From an uncultured Streptococcus sp. (GTDB lineage: Bacteria; Bacillota; Bacilli; Lactobacillales; Streptococcaceae), in assembly GCA_934215455.1 (NCBI GenBank), contig CAKPZX010000021.1, positions 1 through 28,595 of the forward strand: a stretch of DNA of 28,595 nucleotides, in the 5' to 3' direction. Shown one piece after another: positions 8,531 through 14,783 of this stretch. The position numbers and the translations under genes were made by a program. Numbering within the stretch: position 1 is the stretch's first letter; each line of letters opens with the position of its first letter. The notes below the pieces were generated by a model, which was not told where the DNA came from, did no database searches, and worked only from the letters and a program-made list of their open reading frames with translations.

Positions 8531-9439
8531 ATGTTTATCGATAAACAATTGGGCCATGATCGCAAATGGATCAATATTGACTCGGATATGATTGCTGAAA
8601 ATTCATATCTTTATAAAAAATACGAGATTGATAAAGAAACCATTGAGTACGCGATGGATAAGAACGAACGTGCCCATATGGATTACAATCGAGAAAACGG
8701 TACGATCACCTTTATCTACAATGTATTGGATTTAGAAAAGGACAAGGAATACTACGAAACCATTCCTATGACCTTTATCGTTCAAGATACGCGACTCGTC
8801 ACCATCAGTAACCAAGACAATGCCTATATCATTGAACAAATGGTTCGTTATTTGGAAAGCCATGAGGAGCTGTCGATCTATAAGCTGCTTTTTGCAGGTC
8901 TTGAAATGATCAGTAATGCTTATTATCCGATTATTGATCGCTTAGATAAGCACAAGGATGAACTCAATCGCTTGCTTCGAAAGACAACGACGACCAAGAA
9001 TCTCTATGCCCTCTCTGACCTTGAGACCGGTATGGTCTATCTAGTTGCAGCAGCCAAGCAAAATCGCATGTTGCTAGAACATATCAAAGCACATGCCATC
9101 TATCGCAGGCTGGATGATGTTGAAAAAGAGCAGTTTGATGATGCCATGATCGAAGCGCGTCAGTTGGTTTCGATGACCGAGTTGATTTCCAACGTCTTGC
9201 AACAGTTATCAGGATCTTACAACAATATCCTAAACAATAACCTGAATGACAACCTGACCACCCTAACCATCTTTGAAGCTTTGTTGGCTGTTTTAGCCGT
9301 GATCACAGGTTTCTTCGGAATGAATATCCCTCTTCCGTTGACACAAGATCCCAATGCATGGATTTATGTATCGGTATGCAGTTTTATTTTATGGCTCCTT
9401 TTGGCAAAGGTCATGCGGTGGATTGTGAAAAAAAGATAA
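8531..9439 (+). CDS. corA: CorA-family divalent cation channel
   Basis: A 302-residue CorA-type Mg2+ (or Co2+/Ni2+) channel that forms pentamers in the membrane. The large N-terminal cytoplasmic domain (1-240) is mixed alpha/beta then long helical, including SNVLQQLSGSYNNILNNNLND before the pore. The first membrane helix ends in the diagnostic GMN at about residues 263-265 (GFFGMNIPLP). A short loop and a second membrane helix (SVCSFILWLLLAKVM) follow, and the chain ends in a basic WIVKKR tail. Length and layout are normal. AAAGGAG lies 7 bases from the ATG. The hairpin beyond the stop has its T-tract on the opposite strand (see 9430-9470). Confidence 0.93.
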   Translation: MFIDKQLGHDRKWINIDSDMIAENSYLYKKYEIDKETIEYAMDKNERAHMDYNRENGTITFIYNVLDLEKDKEYYETIPMTFIVQDTRLVTISNQDNAYIIEQMVRYLESHEELSIYKLLFAGLEMISNAYYPIIDRLDKHKDELNRLLRKTTTTKNLYALSDLETGMVYLVAAAKQNRMLLEHIKAHAIYRRLDDVEKEQFDDAMIEARQLVSMTELISNVLQQLSGSYNNILNNNLNDNLTTLTIFEALLAVLAVITGFFGMNIPLPLTQDPNAWIYVSVCSFILWLLLAKVMRWIVKKR

Positions 9440-9470
9440 AAAAAGAGGCTTGGAGAAATCCGAGCCTCTT
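9430..9470 (-). terminator. Minus-strand-oriented terminator at the corA 3' end
   Basis: An 11-bp stem, AAGAGGCTTGG (9443-9453) and CCGAGCCTCTT (9460-9470), has one wobble. On the plus strand the bases after it are CGTATCTAGA, with no T-run. On the minus strand the hairpin is followed by TTTTT, ATC and TTTTTTT. It therefore looks like an efficient terminator for a transcript coming from the right. Confidence 0.6.
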
Positions 9471-9692
9471 CGTATCTAGAATAATCTGAGAAATAGGAAC
9501 CATCTAGACACCTGCCCTCCTCTCCAAAGAAGGGGCAGTGTGAATAGTTCATCGACTGTACAAAATCTTCTTGGAAATAGTAGGAGTAGATTTAATAGTA
9601 CTGAGTGGTTTCTAAATAAATTAGAACGTAGAATAAATCGTTGAATCAGATAAAATGATCCTATTTCTTTATACAGAAATATTTTAGATACT
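9438..9692 (-). ncRNA. Candidate ~255-nt minus-strand small RNA
   Basis: On the minus strand a -35-like TTGCGT (9727-9722), 17-bp spacer and TATAAT (9704-9699) predict a start near 9692, and the hairpin at 9443-9470 with its T-tract predicts an end near 9438. Between them is an internal hairpin: 9508-9517 pairs with 9533-9541 (9 bp, one bulge). Its minus-strand loop region reads GGAGAGGAGG, identical in character to a Shine-Dalgarno site; the plus strand would show the matching CCTCTCC. A 62-codon minus-strand frame (9364-9552) crosses the hairpin and lacks a ribosome site, so it is not called. Similarity to a known RNA family is not recognised. The inference rests only on promoter plus terminator geometry. 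Confidence 0.35.
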
Positions 9693-9698
9693 AACTGT

Positions 9699-9727
9699 AT
9701 TATACATATTTATTTGTAAAAACGCAA
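9699..9727 (-). promoter_or_regulatory. Candidate promoter of the minus-strand RNA
   Basis: Minus strand TTGCGT-17-TATAAT. The -10 is perfect and the -35 matches three of six bases. No minus-strand gene starts downstream. Confidence 0.4.
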
Positions 9728-9798
9728 GATAAGAGTTACCAAAAAATAAAAGTTTTCCCGAACTTTTTATACTCCTATGATGAAGTATATGAAATGGT

Positions 9799-9833
9799 CG
9801 CAATAAGAAAACCAGTCCTGGCTGGGATTTGCG
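9799..9833. repeat. Interrupted inverted repeat in the corA-cshA gap
   Basis: CGCAA (9799-9803) pairs with TTGCG (9829-9833), and CCAG (9812-9815) with CTGG (9822-9825), around a 6-nt loop. The surrounding stretch 9728-9918 is AT-rich and I see no gene in it. Confidence 0.3.
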
Positions 9834-9918
9834 TCACTTTTCCGATTTCAAGCGATCCAATATTTTTTTCCTAAAAAATAAAATTAGCTTCCTTTGACTA
9901 TCATTTGCCTCTTCATTG

Positions 9919-9927
9919 TGTTATACT
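9919..9927 (+). promoter_or_regulatory. Extended -10 promoter of cshA
   Basis: TGTTATACT fits TGn followed by a -10 with one mismatch. A TTGACT at 9894-9899 is 22 bases away, too far to be a standard -35. The predicted start near 9934 gives a leader of about 310 nt. Confidence 0.6.
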
Positions 9928-9975
9928 AGATAAGTTGCAAACTTGTATGAGAGAAATGGTGGGGAGGCAGAACAG

Positions 9976-10134
9976 ATGGAAGGCTTCTGTTCGAAAGAAG
10001 ACTCCCGCAAAAAGGATCTTGTTGCCTGTTTGTTTGAAAAACAATTCCAGTCAGCAAATCTGTTAGGACGCAAAACATTTTTCTCTAAAGAAAATGTAGT
10101 CCATAACATAAGGACTGAGTTTTTCTTTAGATGA
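9976..10134 (+). CDS. Possible 52-residue leader ORF in the cshA 5' region
   Basis: An ATG at 9976 follows an unusually strong ribosome site, GGGGAGG (9961-9967), with 8 bases between. The frame runs 52 codons (MEGFCSKEDSRKKD... to ...EFFFR). The product is charged with a Phe-rich end and resembles no family I know. The same frame is open upstream to a TTG at 9943 that has no ribosome site. Part of the GGGGAGG is predicted to pair with CTCCC at 10002-10006, and the ATG lies in an inner hairpin, so translation may be conditional. Alternatively the purine run is simply part of RNA structure and the ORF is chance. Confidence 0.3.
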   Translation: MEGFCSKEDSRKKDLVACLFEKQFQSANLLGRKTFFSKENVVHNIRTEFFFR

Positions 10135-10206
10135 GTCTTGCGACAGGTAACCGGGAAGGTGACTTCCTATGCAATCAGTGCGGTTTCGCATTGAAAGAAG
10201 TTTGAT

Positions 10207-10229
10207 AAAGTGGCTTCGCACCACTTTTT
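10207..10229 (+). terminator. Terminator-like hairpin just before the cshA start
   Basis: AAAGTGG (10207-10213) pairs with CCACTTT (10221-10227) around a 7-nt loop. A run of five T ends at 10229. The helicase start codon is only 16 bases on, so this would be an attenuator, or the 3' end of an independent leader RNA. The U-run is short. Confidence 0.5.
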
Positions 10230-10244
10230 AGAAAGAAGAAAGAA

Positions 10245-11816
10245 TTGAAATTCAATGAATTTAACTTATCTGCTGAATTATTAGCAGAAATCGAAAAAGC
10301 TGGCTTTGCAGAAGCAAGCCCCATCCAAGAACAAACCATTCCTTTGGCTCTTGAAGGAAAAGATGTCATTGGTCAAGCGCAAACAGGGACCGGTAAAACG
10401 GCTGCTTTCGGTCTTCCAACTTTGGAGAAGATTGATGTCGATAACACAGTGATCCAAGCTCTTGTTATTGCCCCAACGCGTGAATTGGCGGTTCAAAGTC
10501 AGGAAGAACTCTTCCGCTTTGGACGTAGCAAGGGTGTCAAAGTTCGCTCTGTCTATGGTGGATCAAGCATTGAAAAGCAAATCAAAGCCTTGAAGTCAGG
10601 TGCCCATATCGTTGTAGGAACACCTGGACGCTTGCTAGATTTGATCAAGCGCAAGGCCTTGAAACTTAATCATATTGAAACCTTGATCTTGGATGAAGCA
10701 GATGAAATGCTCAACATGGGCTTCTTGGAAGATATCGAAGCTATCATTAGCCGTGTTCCAGAAACACGCCAAACCCTTCTCTTTTCAGCAACGATGCCAG
10801 AAGCCATCAAACGCATCGGTGTTCAGTTTATGAAAGAGCCAGAACACGTTAAGATTGCGGCCAAAGAATTGACAACTGATTTGGTCGATCAATACTATAT
10901 TCGTGTCAAAGAGGGCGAAAAGTTTGATACCATGACTCGATTGATGGATGTCGAGCAGCCTGAACTTGCCATCGTTTTTGGTCGGACTAAACGCCGGGTC
11001 GATGAGTTGACGCGTGGCTTGAAGATTCGTGGTTTCCGGGCAGAAGGGATTCACGGAGATTTGGATCAAAACAAACGTCTCCGAGTCCTTCGTGACTTTA
11101 AAAATGGGAACTTGGATGTCTTGGTTGCAACAGACGTTGCGGCGCGTGGTTTGGATATTTCAGGGGTTACCCATGTCTACAACTACGATATTCCACAAGA
11201 TCCAGAAAGCTATGTTCACCGGATCGGACGGACAGGTCGTGCTGGGAAAACAGGTCAATCCATTACCTTTGTATCTCCAAATGAAATGGGTTACCTGCAA
11301 ATCATTGAGAACTTGACCAAAAAGCGGATGAAGGGAATGAAACCTGCAACAGCAGAAGAAGCCTTCCAAGCGAAAAAACAAGTAGCGCTGAAGAAAATTG
11401 AGCGAGACTTTGAAGATGAAAAAATCCGGACCAACTTTGAGAAGTTTGGTAAGGATGCTCGCAAATTGGCTGCAGAATTCACTCCTGAAGAACTGGCTAT
11501 GTATATCTTAAGCTTGACTGTTCAAGATCCAGATAGCCTTCCAGAAGTTGAAATTGCGCGTGAAAAACCATTGCCATTTAAACCATCTGGTGGTGGCTTT
11601 GGTGGAAAAGGCAAAGGTGGCCGTGGAAATGGCCGTCGTGGAGACCAACGCCGTGATCGAAATCGCAGAGATGACCGTGAAGGTGGACGCCGTGATTTCA
11701 AACACAAGTCCAATAAAAACAGCCGGGACTTTGAAGGCAAAGGCAACAAACGTCCTCATCGTACGTCAAGTGAAAAGAAAAATGGATTTGTCATCCGCAA
11801 TAAAGGGGATAAATAA
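10245..11816 (+). CDS. cshA: DEAD-box ATP-dependent RNA helicase CshA
   Basis: CshA unwinds RNA using ATP and works in mRNA turnover, ribosome assembly and cold adaptation. The 523-residue protein has the full motif set: Q motif ([10 protein letters not shown], 21-30), motif I AQTGTGKT (45-52), PTRELA, TPGRLLD, motif II DEAD (150-153), SAT, the ARGLDISGV region and HRIGRTGR. The C-terminal tail (about 445-523) is rich in Gly, Arg and Lys ([16 protein letters not shown]), typical of RNA-binding extensions in CshA. The start is TTG at 10245, which gives the family N-terminus [13 protein letters not shown]; no ATG lies nearby in frame. The ribosome site is weak (GAAAGAAGAAAG). The long leader and the hairpin before the start suggest post-transcriptional control. 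Confidence 0.95.
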   Translation: MKFNEFNLSAELLAEIEKAGFAEASPIQEQTIPLALEGKDVIGQAQTGTGKTAAFGLPTLEKIDVDNTVIQALVIAPTRELAVQSQEELFRFGRSKGVKVRSVYGGSSIEKQIKALKSGAHIVVGTPGRLLDLIKRKALKLNHIETLILDEADEMLNMGFLEDIEAIISRVPETRQTLLFSATMPEAIKRIGVQFMKEPEHVKIAAKELTTDLVDQYYIRVKEGEKFDTMTRLMDVEQPELAIVFGRTKRRVDELTRGLKIRGFRAEGIHGDLDQNKRLRVLRDFKNGNLDVLVATDVAARGLDISGVTHVYNYDIPQDPESYVHRIGRTGRAGKTGQSITFVSPNEMGYLQIIENLTKKRMKGMKPATAEEAFQAKKQVALKKIERDFEDEKIRTNFEKFGKDARKLAAEFTPEELAMYILSLTVQDPDSLPEVEIAREKPLPFKPSGGGFGGKGKGGRGNGRRGDQRRDRNRRDDREGGRRDFKHKSNKNSRDFEGKGNKRPHRTSSEKKNGFVIRNKGDK

Positions 11817-11820
11817 GTCC

Positions 11821-11850
11821 TAAGAACGGTCTAGCAATAGGCCGTTCTTA
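11821..11850. repeat. 13-bp hairpin downstream of cshA
   Basis: TAAGAACGGTCTA (11821-11833) pairs with TAGGCCGTTCTTA (11838-11850) with one wobble and a GCAA (GNRA) loop. No T-run follows on either strand, so it is not a classical terminator; it could protect the cshA mRNA 3' end or form a terminator together with the next repeat. Confidence 0.6.
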
Positions 11851-11868
11851 ATATACCAGAAATCAAAA

Positions 11869-11901
11869 ATACAAGGGTTAACTAGCTGTTAACCCTTGTA
11901 T
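11869..11901. repeat. 14-bp perfect inverted repeat with 5-nt loop
   Basis: ATACAAGGGTTAAC (11869-11882), loop TAGCT, GTTAACCCTTGTAT (11888-11901). The plus strand continues ATTTATAAGG; the minus strand continues TTTT, so it could end transcription either way, better on the minus strand. It may instead be an operator or a remnant of a small mobile repeat. It lies 7 bases before a ribosome site at 11908-11913. Confidence 0.6.
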
Positions 11902-11919
11902 ATTTATAAGGAGACCTAA

Positions 11920-12022
11920 ATGATAATTGACTCTTTTAGAAAAAATGTATCATGATAAGGAGCATCCTAAAAAAGTCAGAAAACAGAAAGAACGGATTCC
12001 TAAAATGGAATATTTCTGTTAA
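11920..12022 (+). pseudogene. Small ORF or frameshifted gene remnant
   Basis: AAGGAG (11908-11913) stands 6 bases before an ATG at 11920, but that frame ends after 11 codons (MIIDSFRKNVS, stop at 11953-11955). A second frame beginning with TTG at 11927 runs 31 codons to 12022 (LTLLEKMYHDKEHPKKVR...EYFC), with a charged composition that looks protein-like. A single-base shift near 11924-11926 would join the good start to the longer frame. It could be a decayed small gene, a short peptide, or chance. The rest of 11817-12171 is AT-rich with no other gene seen. Confidence 0.3.
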
Positions 12023-12104
12023 CATATTAAGTCTACAATTATTTCTAAGCTTTGTCAAGAATTTTTTCTTATTTTTTTTAAATTTTTAACTAGAAAAATA
12101 AAAA

Positions 12105-12132
12105 TTGACAATCTTTTTTAAAAGGTTATAAT
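12105..12132 (+). promoter_or_regulatory. Near-consensus promoter of the aldose epimerase gene
   Basis: TTGACA (12105-12110), 16-bp spacer, TATAAT (12127-12132): both hexamers are perfect. An AT-rich stretch upstream (12058-12104) may act as an UP element. Confidence 0.85.
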
Positions 12133-12171
12133 GAATATAATAACTATACTAATTATAAAGAGGTGTTGTCC

Positions 12172-13065
12172 ATGGTGATTGCATTAAAAAATAATGATCT
12201 AGAAGTACAATTTAAGACATTTGGAGGGGAATTGAGCTCCATTCGAAGTAAAGAAGGCATAGAATATCTCTGGCAAGGGGATCCAGAGTATTGGTCAGGA
12301 CAAGCACCCGTTCTGTTTCCAATTTGTGGGAGCGTTCGTAATGGCCAAGTACAGTATCATCTAAAAGATGGAGTGAAGACAGGTCAGCTTCCAAGACACG
12401 GTCTCATTCGCAAGAGAGAGTTTGAACTCAAAGAACAAACAGACAATCGTCTTGTCTTTAAAATCACCTCTAACGACGAGAGCTTGCAAAATTATCCCTA
12501 CCATTTTCGAGTGGAAATCGTTTATGAATTGCAGGGGAAAGAAATCACCATCACCTATCGCGTGCAAAATCTAGAGTCAGATCAAGTCATGCCTTATTTC
12601 ATTGGAGGGCATCCAGCCTTTAATTGTCCCCTTTTAGCAGATGAAAACTATGAAGACTACGAGTTGATTTTTGAAAAAGAAGAAACTTGTAGCGTCCCGC
12701 TCTTGTTCACAGAAACCGGTTTGGTCGATCGCCTGCAGCGGACGCCATTTTTAGATCGTACATCTAGCTTACAGTTGAAACATGATCTTTTTGAGAAAGA
12801 CGCCATTATTTTAGATCAGTTAGCTTCTAAATCTGTGAAGCTTATCTCGAAAAAATCAGGTAAAGGTTTGAAATTTGACTTTGCAGATTTTGAGAATCTA
12901 GTCCTTTGGTCTACCAATAACAAGGGTCCCTTCATTGCCTTAGAGCCTTGGACAGGTATTTCTACATCTGCAGAAGAGGGAGATTTCTTCGAAGATAAAA
13001 AAGGTGTGATCCAGTTGGCTCCTCAAGAGACACGGAGTCACCAATACCGTATCACCATTTTGTAA
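12172..13065 (+). CDS. Aldose 1-epimerase family protein (LacX-like)
   Basis: A 297-residue galactose-mutarotase-fold protein of the LacX/aldose epimerase type, which interconverts sugar anomers or modifies hexose phosphates. Candidate catalytic residues are in place: PRHGLIR with His76, GGHPAF with His147, and the late IALEPWTG with Glu258, the expected general base. A beta-sandwich pattern runs throughout and length is normal. The frame is open to a GTG at 12163, but ATG at 12172 is preferred because AGAGGTG (12159-12165) lies 6 bases away. The substrate is not evident: no lac or gal genes adjoin it. It stands alone between a perfect-hexamer promoter and a strong bidirectional terminator, so it is probably monocistronic and well expressed. 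Confidence 0.88.
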   Translation: MVIALKNNDLEVQFKTFGGELSSIRSKEGIEYLWQGDPEYWSGQAPVLFPICGSVRNGQVQYHLKDGVKTGQLPRHGLIRKREFELKEQTDNRLVFKITSNDESLQNYPYHFRVEIVYELQGKEITITYRVQNLESDQVMPYFIGGHPAFNCPLLADENYEDYELIFEKEETCSVPLLFTETGLVDRLQRTPFLDRTSSLQLKHDLFEKDAIILDQLASKSVKLISKKSGKGLKFDFADFENLVLWSTNNKGPFIALEPWTGISTSAEEGDFFEDKKGVIQLAPQETRSHQYRITIL

Positions 13066-13071
13066 ATGAAA

Positions 13072-13105
13072 AACCGTTGGACTATGGAGTCCGACGGTTC
13101 TTTTT
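13072..13105. terminator. Bidirectional terminator between convergent genes
   Basis: A 12-bp stem AACCGTTGGACT (13072-13083) and AGTCCGACGGTT (13088-13099) with one wobble and an ATGG loop. The plus strand continues CTTTTT, the minus strand TTTTTCATTT. The minus-strand stop of the GIY-YIG gene (13082-13084) and its last codons are inside the stem. Confidence 0.85.
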
Positions 13106-13345
13106 GATATAGTTTAGCTTTGCTTGGCGCGATTTCTTTTTAAAAAGAGCCTCGGCAGACATAGCTGAAGGTTTATCTGGATAGGGTTCTTGGTAAAGAA
13201 GTTTAACGGGGAGGCGAGCCCGTGTGTATTTGGCGCCTTTTCCAGCATTGTGCGTCTTCAGTCGTTTTTCGACATCCGTGGTGTAGCCAGTGTAGAGGGA
13301 GCCATCCGCACACTCTAGGACATACATGTATGCCTTAGTTTCCAT
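13082..13345 (-). CDS. GIY-YIG domain protein (YazA/UPF0213 type)
   Basis: An 87-residue single-domain GIY-YIG nuclease-fold protein of the YazA/YhbQ group, whose biological role is not well settled. The motif pair appears as MYVLEC (7-12, the GIY part) and YTGYT (18-22, the YIG part). Arg28 ([18 protein letters not shown]) and a Glu in [11 protein letters not shown] follow in the expected order. The open frame extends to 13387, but ATG at 13345 is chosen: it gives the family N-terminus [12 protein letters not shown], and its 11-base overlap with the upstream methyltransferase (13335-13345) fits coupled translation. This pair corresponds to yabB-yazA of other Firmicutes. The last codons form half of the shared terminator stem. 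Confidence 0.88.
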   Translation of the reverse strand: METKAYMYVLECADGSLYTGYTTDVEKRLKTHNAGKGAKYTRARLPVKLLYQEPYPDKPSAMSAEALFKKKSRQAKLNYIKKNRRTP

Positions 13346-14081
13346 AGTAGATCTCATGAATCTCGTCTGTATAGCTGCCGTCTTCATTGTGAATAAAGAG
13401 GGGAGGTAGAATTTTTAACCCATCCAGTGAGCCATCCTTGATCGCCTCAATCAATACCATATTCGCCTCTTTGGTCATTTTAGGATAGACAAATTGGATC
13501 CGCTTAGGTGCAAGATTATAGCGCTTCATGGTTTCGATGATATCCAAGAAGCGGTCTGGACGATGGACCATCGCTAAGCGACCATTTGATTTGAGAACCC
13601 GCTGGGCCACATGGCAAATCTCATCTAAATTGGTCGTAATTTCATGCCGAGCTAAGAGGTAGTGTTCACTCTCATTGAGATTGGAATGCTCATCTACCTT
13701 GAAATAAGGAGGATTACAGAGGATAATATCCACCTTACTCCCCTTGATATGTTGAGGCAAATGCTTGAGATCACCGGTGATCATGGACATTTGCTGGTTC
13801 AAGCCATTGAGGGCAATCGAGCGGGTAGCCATATCCGCCAGACGTTCCTGAATTTCGACACCAATGATCTGGGCTTCTGTACGAGTGCTCGCAAAGAGTC
13901 CCACAGCCCCATTTCCAGCGCAGAGATCTATGATCAAGCCACGTTTGGGTAATTTTGGAAAGCGTGAGAGCAAGACGCTATCCACGGAGTAACTAAAGAC
14001 TTCCCGATTTTGTATGATTTTCACATCACTTGAAAAGAGTTGGTTGACGCGCTCGCCGTCTTTTAATTCGATATCTGTCAT
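13335..14081 (-). CDS. tRNA1(Val) adenine-37 N6-methyltransferase-like protein (YabB/TrmN6)
   Basis: A 248-residue SAM-dependent methyltransferase. The SAM motif [11 protein letters not shown] is at about 51-61, the acidic loop GVEIQER at 74-80, and the adenine N6-methylation motif NPPY at 123-126. The family methylates A37 of tRNA1(Val) in E. coli; the Firmicute YabB branch is inferred to do similar tRNA modification. Length is normal. The start ATG at 14081 yields a family-like [16 protein letters not shown] opening. There is no Shine-Dalgarno site, and a TGCTATAAT extended -10 ends only 6 bases before the ATG, so the mRNA should start at or next to the A of AUG. It is followed by the overlapping GIY-YIG gene. 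Confidence 0.9.
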   Translation of the reverse strand: MTDIELKDGERVNQLFSSDVKIIQNREVFSYSVDSVLLSRFPKLPKRGLIIDLCAGNGAVGLFASTRTEAQIIGVEIQERLADMATRSIALNGLNQQMSMITGDLKHLPQHIKGSKVDIILCNPPYFKVDEHSNLNESEHYLLARHEITTNLDEICHVAQRVLKSNGRLAMVHRPDRFLDIIETMKRYNLAPKRIQFVYPKMTKEANMVLIEAIKDGSLDGLKILPPLFIHNEDGSYTDEIHEIYYGN

Positions 14082-14087
14082 GGCTCT

Positions 14088-14096
14088 ATTATAGCA
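14088..14096 (-). promoter_or_regulatory. Extended -10 promoter abutting the trmN6-like start codon
   Basis: Minus strand TGCTATAAT. Six bases separate it from ATG, so +1 would fall on the A of the start codon. The -35 region (TTTCCC at 14116-14111) is weak. Confidence 0.65.
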
Positions 14097-14154
14097 TGAA
14101 AAGAGGCTAGGGGAAAGATGGTAATTTTTGATATATTAAAATAATATTTTTTTG

Positions 14155-14192
14155 TAAAAACGCTTTCTTTTCTTATTTAAATATGTTACTAT
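14155..14192 (+). promoter_or_regulatory. Promoter region of the lipoprotein gene with a weak cre-like site
   Basis: TGTTACTAT (14184-14192) reads as an extended -10; TATATT at 14192-14197 is an alternative. TAAAAACGCTTTCT (14155-14168) matches WGWAARCGYTWWMA at 12 of 14 positions and would overlap the upstream edge of the promoter. The cre call is weak. Confidence 0.35.
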
Positions 14193-14219
14193 ATATTAAA
14201 AAAGTGGGAGGTTTTGTAA

Positions 14220-14750
14220 ATGGACAAAACGAAAAAATGGTTTGGCTTGGGGGTAACATTGCTTTCAGCAAGTATACTAGTAGCCTGTGGGAATTCTAGT
14301 AGTAAGTCTGATGATACTTCAAAAGAAGCTAAAACAGAGAAAAAGGCATCTACTGAGAAGAGTAGTGAAAAGAAATCAACCTATGCTATTGGTGATAAGA
14401 TTGTTTTTGATAAACAAGCTGAGTATACTATTACAAATGTTGAATGGTCTGATGAACGGAACGATTTTGATAAAACAAATCCTGACAAAGTATTGAAAGT
14501 AACATATAATGTTAAGAATCTATCAGATAGTGATCTAGCAGTTGGGGTTGACATTGATCTATTTGTTGGTGGAAATAAAATGGATACTTATCCTAATACA
14601 AATACAATGGGGTCAATTTCACCAGGTCGATCAATGGAAGGTGCTGTACAACATTTTGGTGTAAAAGGGGATGGCAAATTAGAACTTGAAATAAAACCAT
14701 ATGCTGCATTTAATGAAAAACCTGCGATTGTTGCTTTTGATGCACCGTAA
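14220..14750 (+). CDS. Secreted lipoprotein with DUF4352-like Ig fold
   Basis: A 176-residue lipoprotein. It has a basic N-terminus (MDKTKKW), a hydrophobic stretch and the lipobox LVAC (20-23), so Cys23 should be lipid-modified by Lgt and cleaved by LspA. A Ser/Lys/Glu-rich linker (24-52) leads to a beta-rich domain (55-176) with a LKVTYNVKNLSDSDLAVG strand pattern typical of DUF4352/telokin-like domains. It is anchored to the outer face of the membrane; the ligand is unknown. GGGAGG precedes the ATG by about 8 bases. It is monocistronic, closed by the terminator at 14751-14783. Its codon use and AT-richness are a little higher than neighbouring housekeeping genes, consistent with an accessory gene. 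Confidence 0.82.
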   Translation: MDKTKKWFGLGVTLLSASILVACGNSSSKSDDTSKEAKTEKKASTEKSSEKKSTYAIGDKIVFDKQAEYTITNVEWSDERNDFDKTNPDKVLKVTYNVKNLSDSDLAVGVDIDLFVGGNKMDTYPNTNTMGSISPGRSMEGAVQHFGVKGDGKLELEIKPYAAFNEKPAIVAFDAP

Positions 14751-14783
14751 AAAAAGTTGAGAGTTTTTCTCTCAACTTTTTTT
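14751..14783. terminator. Bidirectional terminator between lipoprotein and ATPase genes
   Basis: AAAAAGTTGAGAG (14751-14763) pairs perfectly with CTCTCAACTTTTT (14769-14781), loop TTTTT. T-runs flank it on both strands. It serves the convergent lipoprotein and P-type ATPase genes. Confidence 0.85.

Larger units (their letters stand above)
9934..10244 (+). promoter_or_regulatory. Long structured 5' leader of cshA
   Basis: Between promoter and helicase start lies about 310 nt rich in local hairpins: 9970-9976/9986-9992 (7 bp) enclosed by GGGAG/CTCCC (9962-9966/10002-10006); 10030-10035/10039-10044; 10074-10080/10091-10097 (ACATTTT/AAAATGT); 10098-10102/10112-10116; 10154-10158/10163-10167 with a GTGA tetraloop; 10176-10182/10187-10193; and the terminator-like 10207-10229. 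I compared it by memory with RNase P RNA, tmRNA, SRP RNA, T-box leaders and TPP/SAM riboswitches and found no signature. It may be a cis-regulatory leader for cold or autoregulatory control of the helicase, or a separate small RNA ending at 10229. Confidence 0.55.

Noticed and set aside
9364..9552. 62-codon minus-strand frame across the corA end
   Set aside because: No Shine-Dalgarno, it reads through the 11-bp terminator stem into corA antisense, and the peptide resembles nothing known. The interval is better treated as candidate RNA.
9934..10230. RNase P RNA, tmRNA, 6S or SRP RNA in the cshA leader
   Set aside because: The conserved GAGGAAAGTCC of RNase P, the tmRNA ends with their tRNA-like domain and the SRP GNAR apical motif are all absent; no long 6S-like rod is seen.
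12163..12171. GTG start for the aldose epimerase three codons upstream
   Set aside because: The GTG lies inside the AGAGGTG ribosome site that serves the ATG at 12172.
13346..13387. Longer N-terminus for the GIY-YIG protein
   Set aside because: It lies wholly within the methyltransferase gene and adds residues not seen in the family; the ATG at 13345 gives the normal 87-residue length.
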